Below the pieces are notes generated by a model. It searched no databases, was not told the DNA's origin, and worked only from the letters and a program-made list of their open reading frames with translations. The translations under genes were made by a program, and so were the position numbers. From Galbula dea (taxonomy: Eukaryota; Chordata; Aves; Piciformes; Galbulidae): a DNA stretch of 64,000 nt. Position 1 is the stretch's first letter, and each line of letters opens with the position of its first letter. Shown here piece by piece: positions 49,110-60,957 of this stretch. The stretch spans positions 1,132,619 to 1,196,618 of the forward strand of contig VWZX01007392.1 of NCBI GenBank assembly GCA_013399015.1, given 5' to 3'.

Positions 49110-49620
49110 GTGGCAATGCCCCCCGGCAGCGGGAACCTGGAGAAAGACCAGGCTGACCCCAGCGGGATGCCCCTCTCTGATGGATGCCAGCATCCTGCTC
49201 TACCTGCAGCGCGGAAACTACAGCCTGCCTTCCTTCCTTCCCCCACACCGCCTTTCGGGGGCGACTTAACAGATGGGGCAGCTCATCTGCCCGCACCCCT
49301 ACCCGGCCTCGGGTCCAACATCCCCGCAGTAGGCTCCCACTCCCTTCCGTGTCCTTCCCCCGGCGCGGCCCGGGCCCGGCCCGGCCACCCCTTCCCCGCC
49401 AGTCCCGCGGCAATCCTGCTCCCCGAGTGCCCTCTGCTGACGAGCCCGGGCTGGTGCAGGCCGCGGGGCTCGGGGAGGGCGGCCCGTGGGAGCGGACCTG
49501 GGCCCGGCTGAGCCGGGCGCTGCCGGCGGTCATAGGAGGCAGGTGGGACGGGGCAGGCCGCGCTCGTGGCTGCGGCCATCAGCCTGCGTGGAATGGCGGG
49601 TCTGGGAGCCGAAGACGGGA
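49110..49620. promoter_or_regulatory. CpG-island-like block, candidate promoter (possibly TPRG1)
   Basis: By eye there are more than 40 CpG dinucleotides in about 500 bp, whereas flanking kilobases have very few. The core (about 49,330-49,520) has runs such as cggcgcggcccgggcccgg and GC-box-like gggcgg words. No TATA box is visible. A good donor-like site, GGAGGCAG|GTGGGA, lies at 49,542/49,543 on the + strand and could end a non-coding first exon. In mammals the next gene after LPP in the same direction is TPRG1, whose first exons are non-coding or far from the coding exons, so this is the best candidate for its promoter. Open frames on both strands are products of GC richness. Assignment to TPRG1 is inference. 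Confidence 0.6.
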
Positions 49621-52600
49621 TGGGAAAGCATGGGAAGCTGCCACGGAGAGAGAAAAGGAGTCGGGGATAGGCTGGGATCAGGGTTTGGTGGAAGCATTGT
49701 GAAGGGGTTGCAGCGCTGCTGAGGACGCGATGGGGTCACCAACAGGTGTGTTTGTCTCTGGGAAGGTACCGGTCGCTGAGTAACTCCACCTCTAGGAAAG
49801 CTTCTGTATGTGGTTCAGTCTGATTTGTTTTAACTTAAACATTCTGGTAAGGTCAGGGAATATCAATTTCTTCCTTCACAAATGTGCAGATTAACAGCTT
49901 CTCCCATGCCCAGCAAAGATAACTTTGTCACCTGCCAAAAAAACATTTAAATTAATGCAACCTCCTCTTCTCCAACTCAGAAAGTTTCCCTTGCCTCTCA
50001 ATGTCAAAGGCAGCGCCAGTAAAGCCATATAAATCAAAGCTGTAAATCAAGCCACATTCATGGCCTCCTCCCTTTTCCCACCCCACAGCATAACTTCCAA
50101 TGCATGAACAACGCCAGCTCCTCCTGACTTCCCCAAGTGCTTCCTTAGGTTTGCTGGGTGCCCCGGAGACTACAGAGCCCATGCCAGAAATCAAGAAGCC
50201 TTTGCAAGGGTCTATCTCACCTGTGTTTGCTCTGGGATGCCCAGCACCTCTGCTGGGATCTGCTGTAGGAACACAGGCCAGGCAAAGCCAGCAGCTCCTA
50301 AGGTAGAGTAATCTCGGGTCTCTACCAGTTACCTGTGTAAATGTTTTTAGAAGAAATATCTCTTAGGGAGGAGCTGAGCCAAGGCCCCTTTGAAATCACT
50401 GACCCAGATGAAGAAGCAGCTAGTGACATCCAAGCCCCCATGCCTGTGGCAGCAGCCACAGTGGCACTGTCCTCCTTTCAGCAGCATTTCACTCAGAGGA
50501 AATGAAAGCATCGGAAAAGGAAATGGGGCTGAAAAGGCTTAGATCTTCAGCGAGAGGGCCTTTGTTTTCCTATTGTGCTAGCCCAGCTGAGCCTGTGTTG
50601 GAGCAGAGCCCTCCTGCAGCTGGGCCCAAAAGCAACAGCCAAAGAGAAACCCCGGCAACCATCTGTGGCAAGAGGAGGAGGAATGCACAGAGGCTGGAGT
50701 GCTCATCCATGCTGGGAAGGAGAGATGAAGGGCTGGTGACATCCACAGTCCATCTCTGCAGCTCCTGCAGGGCAAGGCAGCTGCCTGCCCTAGGGCAATG
50801 AAAGTTTCACGCCTGCTTTCAGCAGAAATCACAGATAAGGGGCCTGTGGGCATCAGTCAGAGGAAGCAGAGGTCTTGGAGAGTAGGACAAGAGATTTCAG
50901 TTTGTCCTGGACCACAGCAGCATGGGCCAAAGATCCTAAGAGGGCCATGGCTGTGATCCACTCTTCCAGGCCACAGCACAGCTGCATGCCATGACCAACC
51001 ATTCCATCACCAGCAAACCCAGAAACAACACAGGCCATGCTCGTGCTTCTTGGCATGCAGTGAGAGCCTGTTTCTAGACATCCCAAGGGGTGCGGGGACC
51101 AAAAGTGGCTTTTGAAAAACACCACAGCATGTTGGCAATGCATATGCTGAATTCCACATACAGAGCTGTGGTAAATCTGACAATACTTCTGGCAAAATGC
51201 TTTCTCTAATGTTGTACCCAAACCAGCTGGGTATGACAAAGTGTCCAGCAGAGCACAGCCCTGACAGTGACCCCAACTCTTTTGGAGTCAGCATGGGAAA
51301 GCACTGCTTTCTCTCTCAGTAAGCAAGGAGTTAAACTTAGCTCTGCTGCCCCTCATTGTCCTGTTGAGGGAATGGTGTGTGAATCAGCCAAGATCCCACT
51401 TCCATCACAAAATGAAGGGCTGTGACTGCCTTACAGCCTCAACTACAGCTCTCTCTCTGAGCAGACATCAGTGTAGATGCCGGACTTACCATGATTTGCC
51501 TTAAATTAACTGGGTACCTCTTGGACGGTGGTTACTGCTCAGTGGATGAGAAATCAGTGCTGAATTTGGGGGAGCTGGGTGAAAGGGCAAGACCTGGCAA
51601 CACCCAGATTTGAAGACATGTTTCTTTCCCTCCCTGTGTGTCACTGATAAACCTGTAGCAAGCAGTACTCTGGAGGTGGCAAGGATTCCTTATGGCTTTC
51701 CATGATTTTCTTGAGGAGAACAGATCTGCAGCTCTGCTCAAGCTGAAGGTGGGGCTGTCCTTAATGGCCAACAAAGCCTCCTCAGGTGTGCAAGATGCCT
51801 TCAGCCCAGCCAGCAAACCAGAGGTGGCAGAAAGCTTTTTCTCTCTCTAGGGTGAAGCTGGAGAATGATGCCTTGGGAACTGTGCCTTGCAACAACCCTG
51901 ATTAGTCTTTCTTGGCCTAGATCTGAAAACAACACGACTTAAGTAAAGCAGGTAAAGACACAGATTGCACTATGACTCCTCCATTCCCAGACTATGCTTG
52001 TCACCCATGAATTTGTATCTTAAGGAGACTGTGATAGAAGGACTCTGCCCATTAACCTGCTACTTAACACTACCACAGCTTCTAACAGCTTTCAGAGAGG
52101 AATGATGGTGGTGGTGTCCTTGCACTGTCATGGAAATATCTGACTGAGGAAGGGTCCCTGGGGTTTTTGCTTAAGTTTTTCAGTCTTATAACATTTGGTG
52201 GCTTGTTAAAGCCCTTCTTCCTGGATTTGTGCTATTGCATGAATGTTGTTATTTATTTTTGGAAAAAGGGCTTTTAGGCTGCATAATTACTGAGGAAAAG
52301 AAAACTTGATCCTTAAAGGCTCCCCAAAGTAAATAAATGAAAAGACCCAGCATTTGAAAATTTCTCTTTAAGCTGATGATAAGGAGAAACTGATGACTCA
52401 AGGCCTCTGAACTCCTAGAGTAAAACAACACTCTCTCTACTTCCTGGAATGTCTCTTTCTTAAAAGACCTGCATGTGTTTTCTCCAAGTGATTAAGGATC
52501 TACAATGTTTTATTCATGCACAACCCAGGATTATCAGCAGTGTTTTACATTTCAAACCAACTATTGCCAAGACTTCCTGTGCTCGAGGAAACTGCACTTC

Positions 52601-53259
52601 CTCAGCACAGCTTGAGGCTATTCCTAGAGAAGGTGTCACAGCTATTAATATTTGTTACCCTTACTTGTTAACCTCTGGGATGAAGTGTTAATGCTTGTCT
52701 CTGGTGCTGCCTTTGCTGTCTCACTTGCTTTTTTTTTTTGCTTTTTTTTATGCTCTCAAAATACTATGGCAAGTGATCATCTGTATGAGTCAGTGCTGAA
52801 CCAGTTGTTGCAGGGAAGTGTCAGATTTTATCCAAAGAAGGAGCTACACTTCAGCACTGGGTAAAGCATTTCTTGTATATATGAATGCATCTAGGCAGCA
52901 ATATTCAGACAGCTATAGCTACACAGAATGTCTAGTGGGTGTCTGCCTGTCTAGGGACCACCTGGAACTTCTTGAGGACCACTTCTGTTTCCAAAGTGTT
53001 ACCTCCTACAAGTGAAAAATTCCCCCCTTTTGTTTTTGTTAACTCTGGAGGGACTAAAACACATAACTTCTGATCACTAAAGAGAGGGAGTGATCCATGG
53101 CATCTGTACACGATAAAGGCCTAACTGCCGAATCTTACTAGGACAAAGCAGTTGCATCAGCAAGTAATTCAGCCATCTGAAGGAAATACATGGAGAAAAG
53201 CCCCTGTCTCCTGCTGCATGGTTACTGCACAGCAAAGAAGGTCATATACTAAAATTGTG
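49621..53259. other. Intergenic or large first intron, no coding exon recognised
   Basis: I searched the open frames for TPRG1-like coding sequence and recognised none. Content is unique-looking with no clear transposon. If the CpG block is a promoter, this would be its first intron. Confidence 0.5.
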
Positions 53260-53560
53260 AGACTGTTTAAGCACTCTGTAATTAACTGCTGTCTGTTTAA
53301 CCAGACAGCTAAAGCAAGTTAATTCAGTATCAGTTAGGAGACTTATTAAGTGTCTGCATTTTTTTAACAATTTAGTGGTTCATCATTAACTACCTCTAGA
53401 TTATCTTGTCAAATTCATAATTAAATGCCTCAAAAATTCATTACAGACTCAATATATTAATAGGGATATAATTAAGTACTGTTTGTTTATGTGATCTGCA
53501 GTTTATTACCTGCATGCTGATTTATCTCCAAGGCCTTTGCTAAACTTTAGCTGTGGCCTA
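53260..53560. promoter_or_regulatory. Candidate conserved non-coding element (homeobox-motif dense)
   Basis: Within 300 bp there are at least seven TAAT/ATTA cores (ctgtaattaactg, agttaattcag, catcattaacta, cataattaaatg, ttcattacag, atattaatagg, ataattaagta), plus a perfect inverted repeat at 53,288-53,309. No repeat family or open frame explains the block. Such AT-rich clusters are typical of deeply conserved developmental enhancers, and the locus lies upstream of TP63 in known vertebrate synteny. Conservation is not tested here. Confidence 0.45.
53288..53309. repeat. Perfect 8-bp inverted repeat with 6-nt spacer
   Basis: GCTGTCTG is followed by TTTAAC and then CAGACAGC. Each arm contains a GTCT/AGAC half-site of the kind bound by SMAD proteins. 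It lies inside the AT-rich candidate element at 53,260-53,560. Confidence 0.8.
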
Positions 53561-56500
53561 TTCAGAATCAATACAGGCCCAGGAGTCAATAAATGTTGTA
53601 TTAGAGCCAAACAAGCCATTTAATTGGGAGAAGGCATTGAAGTTATCTTCTAGATCTCCAGTGAGTTTGATGAGGGGAGTGTGATCCTACAGACACTGAC
53701 TGAAAAACTTGCAGTTACTGTTTTATAGTTGGGTCAGAATCTTTCCTGATGCATGGGGTTTTGGTCTAATTTTTTTGGCAGTTTCCTTTGGGTTCTGTAG
53801 TCTGTCAGAAACTGCCTAAATTGGTGTTGCTGTGCTAGTCAGTTGATGAAATGATGAACCAGAGACCCTGTTTTGTGTAAAAGTCCAGAGTTAACACCTC
53901 TTGTCCTGAATAAGGAAGATGGCCTAATGATTTCCTTAAATTTGTAATCATTGGGCTTTGCATGTCATGTGGATTTTTCAGAGAACTCACAAGTTGCTTT
54001 ATTAACTAGTTTGAATAATGAGAGTCTTTAAATTTTCAGATTAGGAGGGGAAAATAAATGCTGCTTCTGCTCTGAATAGCTGTAAAGATGGAACAAATCA
54101 ACATCTGAGATTTGCTGTAATGCTGAAATTCAGAGAGGCCCTGTGCACAGCTGTGCTTAAAGACATCAGCTTGCAATTAAGGTATGTTATTATCACTGGT
54201 TACCATCTGTAAGGATTAACTAGCCTGCAGATATCCTATTGATCAAGATAAATCTGTGGAGGGTCAATGACCACCTTTCTCTGCAGCTGTGTGCGCTAAA
54301 TGATGTTATGGTGTTGGTGACTTGATGGGAGGAAGTGGGCTGAGACTGTGTCCAGACCCGAGACTGGCTGTAGCTATAGGTGCTATAGCTGTGTCCAGCT
54401 GCAGAGCCTGTTCTCTTGCTGGGTTTGTAGGCTAGAGGTCCATGGGTGGTTGTGTAGCTTGCTTGGTAATTTTAAATACCAGGGAATTCTCATTAGGATG
54501 CATTTGAGTTTGTGCATTTATTTGTATCCGAAATGCATGGTTTAAAAATAAATAGTAGGCCAGCTGAATTATTTCAAATCACAGCATTATAAACCCCACA
54601 AGGTAGATGATTACATTTCAAAGACATTTTAAAAGGTTAAAGATAAAATAACATCCTGGTAGCAGTACTCTCAGAGACTTGAACTTCCCTGTACTGTTCA
54701 GTGGTGTTGTGAAATAACTGTATCATCGTGAATAAGATGTCCATTGTTGTTTAGCCTGGATTAGGTTACATTAATTGGTTACATGGCATATCAATGTTTT
54801 TGTTGTACTGTTTTCCATTGTGGCATTCTTACAAGCTTTAGGGGTGACTATGTTACTGTTTTGTTGTCCTGCTTTGAGCTATGGTACTTTTTCTTGGGGG
54901 AGCAGGAGGGAAGAAGCTGATGATGTACCCAATATATCTGATAGTTCCCTTTCCCCAGTGTCAAACTGGTATTAATCACAAACAACCTATGAAGGAGTAT
55001 GAGAATACAGATCCAAGATAGGCTTTGGCATGGAAGTATTTTGTAAGCATGTCTGGAGTTTAATTTTATTTTCCCCTAATTTTAGGGAAGTGTAACTTTG
55101 TTTTTCACACTTAAATATATTTGGACTATTTTGTTTTCAAAATTGGTATTCTACTAGTTGAATTATATGAAAAGCTGGCCAGATCCAAGTTGAGCATTCC
55201 TGGGGGAGAGTTCCCAGCAAGCATGCTTGTGTGTGTGTAACCCTTGGTCCCTGCCAGGCTCCTCCATAAAGTGATTATAGTGCTTCAAAAACAACAACAA
55301 TGAAAAAAGAGCCTGAGCTCTGCTCTGAAAAACTTATGCAATTCCAGGGAAGATTATTGGCTTTGGGAGTAGAGCTGAGGGCAAAACTTAAGCTGGTATC
55401 TAGAGGGTATTCTGTATGTGCATCATCCTTCTCATCATGCAGATAGGGAACTTCAGAGGTTCCTGATCAGGAAGTCAAAACTTTTGTAGAATTTACACCT
55501 GCTTGTCTACTAAGAGCCTTTGCATGGGGAATTTGGGTAGGAAGTACTTTTCTTCATCCTTTTCTGAGCTTTACTGGAAATGAAGCTGAACTGAACTTTT
55601 CTGAAAACTCTGAAATGCTTCAGTAACTTATGTTTGTTTTCCTCCTGCCTCTGTACTTGGCTTCTGGCAAGGGCTGAAAGCAGCACTGAGTCACTCAGTA
55701 AAGAAGCCTATTTTGACAGCAGCTCCCTGGCCTAAGCAGGAAGTTCTCAAAGTCTGAAGACATCAAGAGTTCTGGATCTCACATGGTTAAAACCCAGATG
55801 TGCAAACCCTAAGGGCTTCCAGGAGGTGTTAAAGCCACTGGAGCTGCTTAGACCATGCAAAACTGGCAGTGTGGAGAACCTCATCTATCACTACAGTCAG
55901 CCAAAAAGGTGGCTACAGCAGAAGTTCTTAATCATATAGTTATTTTAAGAAAGAGTCAAGTTCTTTGAAGTTTTTCTATTCTCTAATGTGACTAAAAAGA
56001 AAAAGAAAAGAGAGGGTGTGAGGAGAAAAACCTCCATCTTACTCACCAAATCTGCAGCCTCTGTGTGTTCTGAGTCATAGCTGCTGGCTGCACTGACATT
56101 GGCAAGGCTTTTTAATTTACTTTGTCCTCATTAGTACAGTAAGAGGAGGGACAGCAAAGACAGGGACAAAGATAGGATTGTGCAGGCATCAACAAGATGA
56201 TAAATTGACCCATTAGTTTTCCTTCCTGGGGATAATACTCAATAAGGAAGAACCCAGCTTTAGTTTCAGGCCCCAGTAGGAGTTTTGCATGGTGGAAATT
56301 TGGAATGGGGATTAAGGCAGCTGGGAGGAAGAGGAGGCCAGCAGCTCTTCAGCAAAATATGTATCCATTTAAGAACATTTGAGGTGCAGACTAGAAGACA
56401 GTCATGTTCATCTGTACAACTCCATGTTAGCATTGCTTTACAAAAGAGAGGCACTGAAGTAGATTCCTCCAACTTTGGATTTGACAAGTGAGTGTTTCCC

Positions 56501-59500
56501 AGTGGTGCTGGTGTTTGTCACCCTCCAAGGTAAGACACAGAGGAAGTCACCTTGTGTGAATTTGGCTACCTTCTTTCATCTTTTGAGATGAAGAAGTTAA
56601 AAATAAGTGAAAGATGTGAAAGGGGAAGAGTTAGGTCTGTTTTGATATTTGTTAACTATAAGCCTGCCATGCAAGAGTCAGTGCTTATTAACACTTCCTA
56701 CGTGGTGGGAAGTGGCACACCACACTCCTCACCCCATGCACAGAAGAAGAAATCACTGATAACTGTGATAGTTTGTTGTTGGGACTTCCTCCCTCTAGTT
56801 ATCTGTTATAAAACATATCAAAGTGAAGCCAGGCCTCTTTTCATCTCAGCTGCACACTAAATACTGCTGTGCTTCCTGTACTCAAACATTATCTGTTGCT
56901 ACCCTGAATGAACAAGTTGCCTCTGAGTTCTCACCTTGAAGTACTTGTATTCTAGTACTGAGTACAGCACTTTGTAACATGTGAATGGCCACATGCCCAA
57001 CACTCCTACAGCCAATTCCCAGTAGAGTTTATTTTAAAGCAGTTCCTATCTTTGTGTTTGTAGATGACTTTAGGTAGCATCTGGGAAAAACTGTTCTTTG
57101 TTAAATTCCCCTTTATTCACCTTGGGATATGTATTTAAGGCAGGACATGCTGAAGGATGTGCTGAGAACTGTAAAAACAGCTTGAAGTAAAGATGTAGGA
57201 GGCAAAGTGCTCGAGTTGTTTTTTTCTGCTTTTGCAATTGAAAGGAAACTCATGATATAGCAAATTTTAAATGGCATAAGAAATTCTGCTGTCTGCTTCA
57301 ACATGGCACTATTAGGCCATCAACAGGGGGAGCAGCTGCTCAGCCATTGTATAATTGACATCTCTGATAATGACCTTGGATTCATAATTCGGGTTCATGA
57401 GGATCAGGGAAAACAAAACCAAGCAACAACAAAAAAAGAAAATAAAACCCCCACCCTTAAAAAAGGTCATAAACAACTGTATGAATGAGCACATCAGAAC
57501 AAAATGAAGGCTGAAGAAACCCTGCCTGTCCTAAGGCCCCACAGGGTGTGAGATGTGGGTGCTTGCAATGAGAGAGGTTCCAGCTCTTTCTTGGTGATAC
57601 TGAGCAGTAGTGCTGACATTTTAGGAGGAGGCCAGAGAAGTTTAGATAAGAACACACTGCTGTAAAAAACCATTCTTTTTTCCTGGGAATGAATGAGCAG
57701 GTTTGTGCCAGTAACACCAAATCTACAGGAAAGCACATGTGGCCTGCTGCCTCCAGGTAGAATTAGTGCTTAAAAAAACACACTGTCACAAGTTGCAAGT
57801 GGATACCTCCTTTACCATGTGTATATGAGAGCTTAGACTTCAACTCTTACCTGAAATTGGGCATTGTGGTTTTCTTTCCCCACTCAGTGGGCTGTTTATG
57901 ATCCTGCATCATTTCATGAGGTTCTTGTAGTTCCAAGTAATCTTTATCCATTTCTCTTTCTAACAAAAATATATTTCAGGAAGTTCCATAATTGCACATG
58001 TCTATATGGTGAGGTTTGGCACACAAACCTAATGTGAGGTTGGCTTCTTTAGCTCCCCTTTAACTCAGAATATTTAAATTGGATTCTTCCACAGATTCAA
58101 AAATTGCATTCTGCTGGGTCATGCTGGAGATTTGAATCTCACCTTTTGCCAAATGGAGCAGAAAAACACATTGACCTTTCTGCTGCTAGTTTCCTTTATA
58201 GAAATTCCCACAGTGTTCTTCTGTGTAGGAAACTGGCTACTAGGTTTGCATGGAACTTGTCTTGGTCTGCAATTAGGCACAAGCCCATAGATGGAGTCTG
58301 CAGTACTTGCATGCACTGGATTTGTCTCAGGTTGAGCTCTCTTTAGAATGAAGACCCACTAGCTGTTCAGGGAGGGGACTCCAATTTCCTTTAATAATGT
58401 CCTTCTGTGTTTGGGAAATGCCAATCATGTTTTGGCAGCTACTGAATCTTAATGCATAAGAAATGTAAAGGTGGATGAGCACAGTTTTCTTCCAGAACAG
58501 TTTGTGTTGCATTCCTGCAAGGGATTATAAGGCTTTTTTACGGTGAGATAGGAAGTCTGAACCTATTCCTTTCAGAGCTGCCTTGAAATCCCATTAAATA
58601 GCTGCTTTCATTAGGAGGCCTTGGGTACCTTGTGGAAGATGGATCCTGTCAAGATAAACTTGGGATTAGTTGTGATGGAATTAAAAATAGGGTCAATAAA
58701 GATATTTGTGGTTTGAGACTCATGAAAAATATTTGTTTTGGTACTCATAACACTTAAACGAAAATGATTCAAAATCAATGTGGCAGAGTAAAAGATTAAA
58801 CAGTGGCTTGGAAGCACATCCCAAAACGTCATTGTAAACAGGAAATCAGAACTGAGGGAGAATATTTCTCATGGGGTCTCCCAGATTACTTTGGGGCCCT
58901 AAATGACCGAGTGTTTTAAGAGTGGCCAAGCAGAAAATAGCAAGTCAGTGGTTGGCATGGCACATGGCACAAAGCCTTGTCAGGGACACAGTGACCTGGG
59001 CCACTCCATGAGCTGGGCAGGTGAAATGCCATGCTCTCTGGAGTCACCCAGGGCCCCAGATAGAAAAGGTCTGGTTACAGCCAGCTTCCTCCTGCTGCAG
59101 CCATTTGTAAGTAGCTGCCAGTGCAGTCCAAGAGCACATGCTTCTCCAGGGAAAGGAGGAGAAACAGCAATAAAATATTTGAACTGCAGCTGTCCCTTAT
59201 GAGAAATATATTAATTAAGCTGAAAACACTGTAAGGGTGCCAGAGTTCCTGTCTAGCTTTCCAGTCTGTATTAGAAGAAGAGTCCCTGGTACAAGGATGT
59301 GCCTTGCCACTTTTGGGTGAGATTGCTCTAGAGAAGAAGTTGAAATGCAGAAGAAATATTGCTCATGGTCTGTGAATATCAGGTTGTCGCTTGGCAGAAT
59401 GCCTTGGGATCTCTGACCTCCTAGGCAATGGAGAAAGGTCCCTTCTTTGACTCTAGTGTATGCCTGGGTTCAAACAAAATGGGGTTCATTAAAACCAAAC

Positions 59501-60589
59501 TTCCAGTTGTTTTCTCTGCAGCCTTTTCCCCATGCCTTTTGAACCTGGGAAGGAGACTGCTGTTTGCAGAGCACAGCCTTCCCCTGCTGCTGAGTTTTCC
59601 TGTTTACTCTCTCTGCACAGAGTGGACTGGCGGAGCTGAGGCTGAGTCTTGGGCAGAGGAGTAAAAGCTAAATGTGGCATCTGAAAGAATAAAAACTCAG
59701 GATGAAATACTGCATAGGCTGTGGGGCTGAATTAATGTCATTTGCTGCAAGAAATGATACTGATGTGCATTTTCAGACCCGGATGTAAGTCTAGCTGGAA
59801 GGAAGGAATTACAGGACCTCCTGATCTTGATAAAATATAAAAGTGCTTCCAGATCTCACTGAAATACCCTTCCACCAAAATAAGTAAATAAATGAACTGC
59901 CATCATTCTTGCTCTCTGCCAATGCAGTGGACTGGTTTAGCAGTGGGGTAGGTAATGTCACCACTTAAAGCCTAGTCCAACTCTGCCAGAAGGTACACAG
60001 GGGAGTCACAGCAGAGGGACAGCTTGGGTTTGTTCTGTTTGAGATCTGGAGCAAGACTGAATGGGATTACTTTGGGGGGAGATAAGAGGCAACATGACCA
60101 CCCATTTGCATATGCTGCTCGTAAAACTGTTGACCCAGTGGTCTTGACTGTGACAGTGATGTCTTGTGTACATCCCCTGCCCACTAATGGGGCCTTCTCT
60201 TACTTCACCTCCTGGTGCTGGCTGGCTGAAGAAGAGCTAGTGGAGGCTATGTGGGCAGCACCACCCTTCACCCATACACCATGGGTATATTTGAGGAGCA
60301 GAGAGGCCAGGCCAGGTTTCTGGGCCCTGTGAAGCCTGGCTTTATCTTTTGTTTTCTTTTTAAGAGCTTAGTTCTGTTTAGTTTTGCTTTTAAAGGGTGA
60401 AGAGGGGAAAAAACAGCTTCCAGAAGAAAAAACAACAGCTCAAGCTCAGGGAGCCAGCTTAGCATGAGAACCCAATCCAGCGTGGGGGAGGGCTGTATCA
60501 GATCACTGTATGCCCAAGGAGCAAGAATTCACTGCCTGCTGAAAAGCCACAGAACTCAGACCCTATTTGAAAGAGTAACATATCTGATA

Positions 60590-60645
60590 TAAAAAACCAA
60601 AAAACAAAAAAACCAAAAAAACCTAACCAAGAACCCAAAACCACC
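60590..60645. repeat. A-rich (A4-7 CC)n-like low-complexity tract
   Basis: Runs of A separated by C or CC. No flanking SINE or processed pseudogene body was recognised, so it is not an obvious poly(A) tail. Confidence 0.7.
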
Positions 60646-60869
60646 CAGCCAATAAAAAGCCTCAGACACACAGGATTCCATTCATGGTGGGAGGGATTTA
60701 GTGGAAGTATTTTCCTTCTTTAAGGTTTGGCACAGCCTTAAAGGAGTCTCTTTAAAAGCTTCCAGAGCTGATTATGTTTTGGATTGTGTTTCAAATCACC
60801 CTTCCCCCACCATGTTTAGTGGGTCCTCAAACAAGTTCCCAGCATAAATTAGACATAATGGTAGTGAGA

Positions 60870-60957
60870 TTTTTTTCTTTCTTTTCTTTTCTTGAGGAGG
60901 AGGAAGGAATAAATGAAACCAAATTCTGTAATGGAAAGAAAAAAGAAAAGAAAAAAG
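60870..60957. repeat. Imperfect inverted repeat of homopyrimidine and homopurine tracts
   Basis: A 24-base T/C tract (60,870-60,893) is followed about 40 bases later by a 25-base A/G tract (60,933-60,957) that is approximately its reverse complement. A transcript could form a stem of roughly 20 imperfect pairs. It may simply be two simple repeats. Confidence 0.6.

Noticed and set aside
49042..49722. Several overlapping open frames of 78-172 codons on both strands
   Set aside because: GC-rich sequence has few stop codons; translations are Pro/Gly/Arg/Ala-rich with no domain, as expected for a CpG island.
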